From Anaerolineales bacterium (lineage in GTDB: Bacteria; Chloroflexota; Anaerolineae; Anaerolineales; Villigracilaceae), in assembly GCA_025938055.1 (NCBI GenBank), contig JAICQC010000238.1:1-7447 (forward strand): a DNA stretch of 7,447 bases, written 5' to 3'. The stretch's first letter is position 1. Every line of letters begins with the position of its first letter. The notes under the pieces are model-generated. The model was not told the origin of the DNA. It saw only the letters and a list, made by a program, of their open reading frames with translations, and made no database searches. Of the stretch, positions 5,684 through 7,447 are shown piece after piece. A program made the position numbers and the translations under genes.

Positions 5684-6490
5684 CTAGTCTTTCAAATACT
5701 TAATAACCTGCTCGTGAATCTCTTTTGATTGCAGCGCGCCTCGGTGAGCCAGGCCTTTCGTTTCGATGAGCTGCGCCTGCTCCCAGACGCGCGCGATCGC
5801 GCGGCTGTCTTCCACCGGAGTGACATTGTCTGCGGCATCATGGAACATCAGCGCAGGGATATTAATGCCAGGTGTTAAAGACTCGTTGGTGATGGATTCC
5901 AATACTTCCCGTCCAAATTCCTCATAGATCGTTGCGCGCAGACCCTCGATGATCTCATCGGGCAATCTGGCTAGAACCTGAAAGCGCGGCAGGGAGTCCA
6001 TCAGCCGGTTGAACGCGCCGAAATATACCAGCCGCGCCGGGGGCGGAAATTCTCGCTCGACAAGCGCGTAGGAAGTGATGAGGGTTCCGAATGAATGTGC
6101 GATGATCGCGTGAAATGGTCCTTCCTGCTGCGCGATCAGATCCATGGTGGGTGCGATCTCCAGGAGGTTGGTCCCCTTCCCATCCGACGCGCCGTGAGCG
6201 GGCTGGTCGAACGCGACCACGCGATAACCAGCAAACAATAGCGGATCGACAAAACCCGTCATCTGCGCACGAGCCCCTCCCCAGCCATGCATCAGCAATA
6301 CAGCGGGGCCACTGTTCCCCCAGGTGGTGACAGCCAGTTCGCCGCCATCGAATTGGATTCTATAACTGTTGCCCCAATCCATGATTTCCTGTTCCGTGGG
6401 TTTCACTTCATACTTGCCCGGGCTGAAGAAAGCACGATATACCTTTTTCAAAATGGCTTGCGACTCGCCGGTGGAAGTTAATGTGGACAT
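5684..6490 (-). CDS. Alpha/beta hydrolase
   Basis: A 268-residue serine hydrolase. The core starts at about residue 42 after an N-terminal extension. LLMHGWGG at 65-72 gives the oxyanion strand-turn; the nucleophile elbow is AHSFGT with Ser133; the acid is probably Asp221 in FHDAADNVTP; the base is His249 in GLAHRG. The cap at about 155-205 is helical. The likely reaction is hydrolysis of an ester or similar bond in a small molecule, and the substrate is not deducible. There is no signal peptide, so it is cytoplasmic. AAGGAG lies 8 nt before the ATG. A 57-nt gap separates it from the tetR gene upstream on the same strand, and this gap holds a TetR-type operator, so the hydrolase is very probably the repressor's target. 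Confidence 0.93.
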   Translation of the reverse strand: MSTLTSTGESQAILKKVYRAFFSPGKYEVKPTEQEIMDWGNSYRIQFDGGELAVTTWGNSGPAVLLMHGWGGARAQMTGFVDPLLFAGYRVVAFDQPAHGASDGKGTNLLEIAPTMDLIAQQEGPFHAIIAHSFGTLITSYALVEREFPPPARLVYFGAFNRLMDSLPRFQVLARLPDEIIEGLRATIYEEFGREVLESITNESLTPGINIPALMFHDAADNVTPVEDSRAIARVWEQAQLIETKGLAHRGALQSKEIHEQVIKYLKD

Positions 6491-6506
6491 ATTATAGTCT
6501 CCTTTC

Positions 6507-6535
6507 GAAAATACTTACTACCTGGTAAGTTTTAA
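6507..6535 (-). promoter_or_regulatory. Probable promoter of the alpha/beta hydrolase gene
   Basis: On the minus strand TTAAAA (6535-6530) and TATTTT (6512-6507 side) flank the operator with a spacer near 16-17 bp. Each box matches the consensus at 4 of 6 bases. The arrangement copies that of the tetR promoter, with the operator filling the spacer, so repressor binding would block polymerase. Confidence 0.5.
6513..6530. promoter_or_regulatory. TetR-family operator in front of the hydrolase
   Basis: ACTTACTACCTGGTAAGT has 6-bp arms ACTTAC/GTAAGT around a 6-nt centre. It has the same arms and spacing as the site at 7140-7157 in the tetR promoter. Confidence 0.75.
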
Positions 6536-6547
6536 TAATAAAAAAAT

Positions 6548-7126
6548 TTATGCAGACGCAAGCAGGTCTTGTTTGTGCTGCTCTACGACCGCGTGGAACT
6601 TATCCGTTCCGAGCGCTCGAGCCATTTGCAGGGCGCCCTGCAGGCTGGAGAGGATCAGGGCTGCCTTACTGGCGGGATCGCCGCCGAAGTGAAATACGCC
6701 TGCTTCTCTTCCCTCCTGCAATGTGGCTTGCAGCCAGGCTAACAGTTCTCGGGTTAACGCCTGGGTCTGCTCTCGCAATGGGTCTGGTAGTGAGTTGAAC
6801 TCGGTTTCGAGTGACCCCGCCAGGCAAACCTTGCCGTTATCTGCGCGGGTGTTGGTATAGATGCTGAAGAACCAATCGAGTTTTTCCTGAGGGGATAAAT
6901 CTTTGATACGCGCATTTTTGATCCAGAGCTGGAAGCGGTCACGGTAACGCTGGATCACCGCGCATGCCAGTTCCTCCTTGGTCGGGAAGTGGTAGTGGAC
7001 GGCTGCGTTCTTTACATCCAGTTCTTTTGCGATGTGAGCATAGCTAAACCCATTGAATCCTCTCTCCTGCAGAAAGGACTCAGCCAGATCCATAATCGCT
7101 CGTTTGGTATTTGTATTTCTGACCAT
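6548..7126 (-). CDS. TetR/AcrR-family transcriptional repressor
   Basis: The 192 residues are typical of the family. The N-terminal DNA-binding domain spans about 7-52, with the helix-turn-helix at about 28-48 (SYAHIAKELDVKNAAVHYHF) followed by the usual PTKEEL. The C-terminal ligand and dimer domain (about 55-192) is all helical; its specificity is not recognisable. As a dimer it would repress until a small ligand binds. Its own promoter contains a perfect operator, and the same operator precedes the hydrolase gene, so it probably regulates both, perhaps in response to the hydrolase substrate. There is no ribosome binding site: the -10 box ends 8 nt before the ATG, which suggests a leaderless mRNA. 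The start at MVRNTNTKRAIMDLA is the normal distance from the helix-turn-helix. Confidence 0.95.
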   Translation of the reverse strand: MVRNTNTKRAIMDLAESFLQERGFNGFSYAHIAKELDVKNAAVHYHFPTKEELACAVIQRYRDRFQLWIKNARIKDLSPQEKLDWFFSIYTNTRADNGKVCLAGSLETEFNSLPDPLREQTQALTRELLAWLQATLQEGREAGVFHFGGDPASKAALILSSLQGALQMARALGTDKFHAVVEQHKQDLLASA

Positions 7127-7134
7127 ATAGACAG

Positions 7135-7163
7135 ATTTTACTTACTGGTTAGTAAGTTGTCAA
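7135..7163 (-). promoter_or_regulatory. Consensus sigma70-type promoter of tetR
   Basis: On the minus strand a perfect TTGACA (7163-7158) and TAAAAT (7140-7135) are separated by exactly 17 bp. That spacer is the right 17 bp of the operator, so repressor and polymerase compete directly. Confidence 0.85.
7140..7157. promoter_or_regulatory. TetR-family operator in the tetR promoter (autoregulation)
   Basis: ACTTACTGGTTAGTAAGT has perfect 7-bp arms around a 4-nt centre. It lies between the -35 and -10 boxes of the tetR promoter and shares its arms with the site at 6513-6530. Confidence 0.82.
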
Positions 7164-7189
7164 GGATATGTGGGTGTGGCTCAAGCTAA

Positions 7190-7447
7190 TAGCTCGACAT
7201 CATCATAGTTTTAGATTAGTGTTTACAGGAAATTAAAACCTTAGATCCTTGGCTTTTGGGCAATAAAGAGTTTGGTGTCCAAACAGGGCAGCAGGAGGAT
7301 GAAGCGGGACACTCCTGTTGCCTGCTTTGATGCAAATAGCTTTCGTTTGATGCTCGAAACTTTCCCTCTTCACTGTAAGCCTTCAATTCAATCTAGTTGT
7401 TATTTAAATCACAAAATTGACTTTTTAGCTGAAATACTTATATTGAA
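7190..7447. other. Intergenic region without a recognisable gene
   Basis: I see no coding region with start signals, tRNA or repeat array here. The part from 7270 to 7323 holds two hairpins (listed separately). The right end (about 7380-7447) is AT-rich, as in a promoter region for a gene beyond the window. Confidence 0.6.
7270..7323. other. Pair of neighbouring hairpins, possible structured RNA
   Basis: The first is GTTTGG-TGT-CCAAAC (7270-7284). The second pairs GGGCAGCAGGAG (7286-7297) with CTCCTGTTGCCT (7312-7323), 12 bp including two G-U pairs, with a 14-nt loop. GTGTCC (7275-7280) can instead pair with GGACAC (7307-7312), so two mutually exclusive folds exist. Neither strand has a T tract after the second stem, so it is not a classic terminator. 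Confidence 0.4.

Noticed and set aside
1..7447. Insertion sequences, CRISPR arrays, tRNA or rRNA genes
   Set aside because: No transposase, regularly spaced repeat, cloverleaf or rRNA-like stretch was recognised on either strand.

Overview
The window looks like chromosomal DNA of an uncultured or environmental bacterium, moderately GC-rich in genes (roughly 50-55% by eye) and AT-rich between them. Gene content and protein style (the RsmI/HAD divergent pair, an S10 carboxypeptidase, and a MerB-like protein of a type I associate with Chloroflexota) suggest Chloroflexota, possibly Anaerolineae. This is an inference, as no marker gene in the window settles it.

Layout. Left part, minus strand: a serine carboxypeptidase (S10) cut by the left edge (1-1167), a small four-helix membrane protein (1254-1751) with its own strong promoter, and rsmI (1806-2633), the 16S rRNA 2'-O-methyltransferase. 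Middle part, plus strand, divergent from rsmI: a compact four-gene operon (2690-5589) of a HAD-like hydrolase, a MerB-like protein, a VOC/glyoxalase-fold protein and an FAD monooxygenase. A strong hairpin (5641-5672) separates it from a convergent minus-strand unit on the right: a TetR-family repressor (6548-7126) followed by an alpha/beta hydrolase (5684-6490). Two matching 18-bp operators lie in the two promoters of this unit. The last ~250 bases show no gene but hold two neighbouring hairpins.

Main discovery. The MerB-like gene is split by a single in-frame TGA at 3787-3789. Reading through it gives a 221-residue protein, close to the 212 residues of MerB. The TGA falls where MerB has its catalytic Cys159, while the partners Cys96 and Asp99 are kept as Cys88 and Asp91. 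Starting 19 nt after the TGA is a GGUC tetraloop on a perfect 7-bp stem, which matches the loop and spacing of a bacterial SECIS element such as that of E. coli fdhF. I therefore annotate 3343-4008 as one selenoprotein gene, a MerB-fold protein with selenocysteine at residue 149. No merA, merR, merT or merP gene is visible nearby, so its substrate is open.

Regulation seen in the sequence: the TetR repressor very probably controls itself and the hydrolase. Both tetR and rsmI appear to be leaderless transcripts, with a -10 box 6-8 nt before the ATG and no ribosome binding site. The plus-strand operon has a TATAAT box and a GGAGG site.
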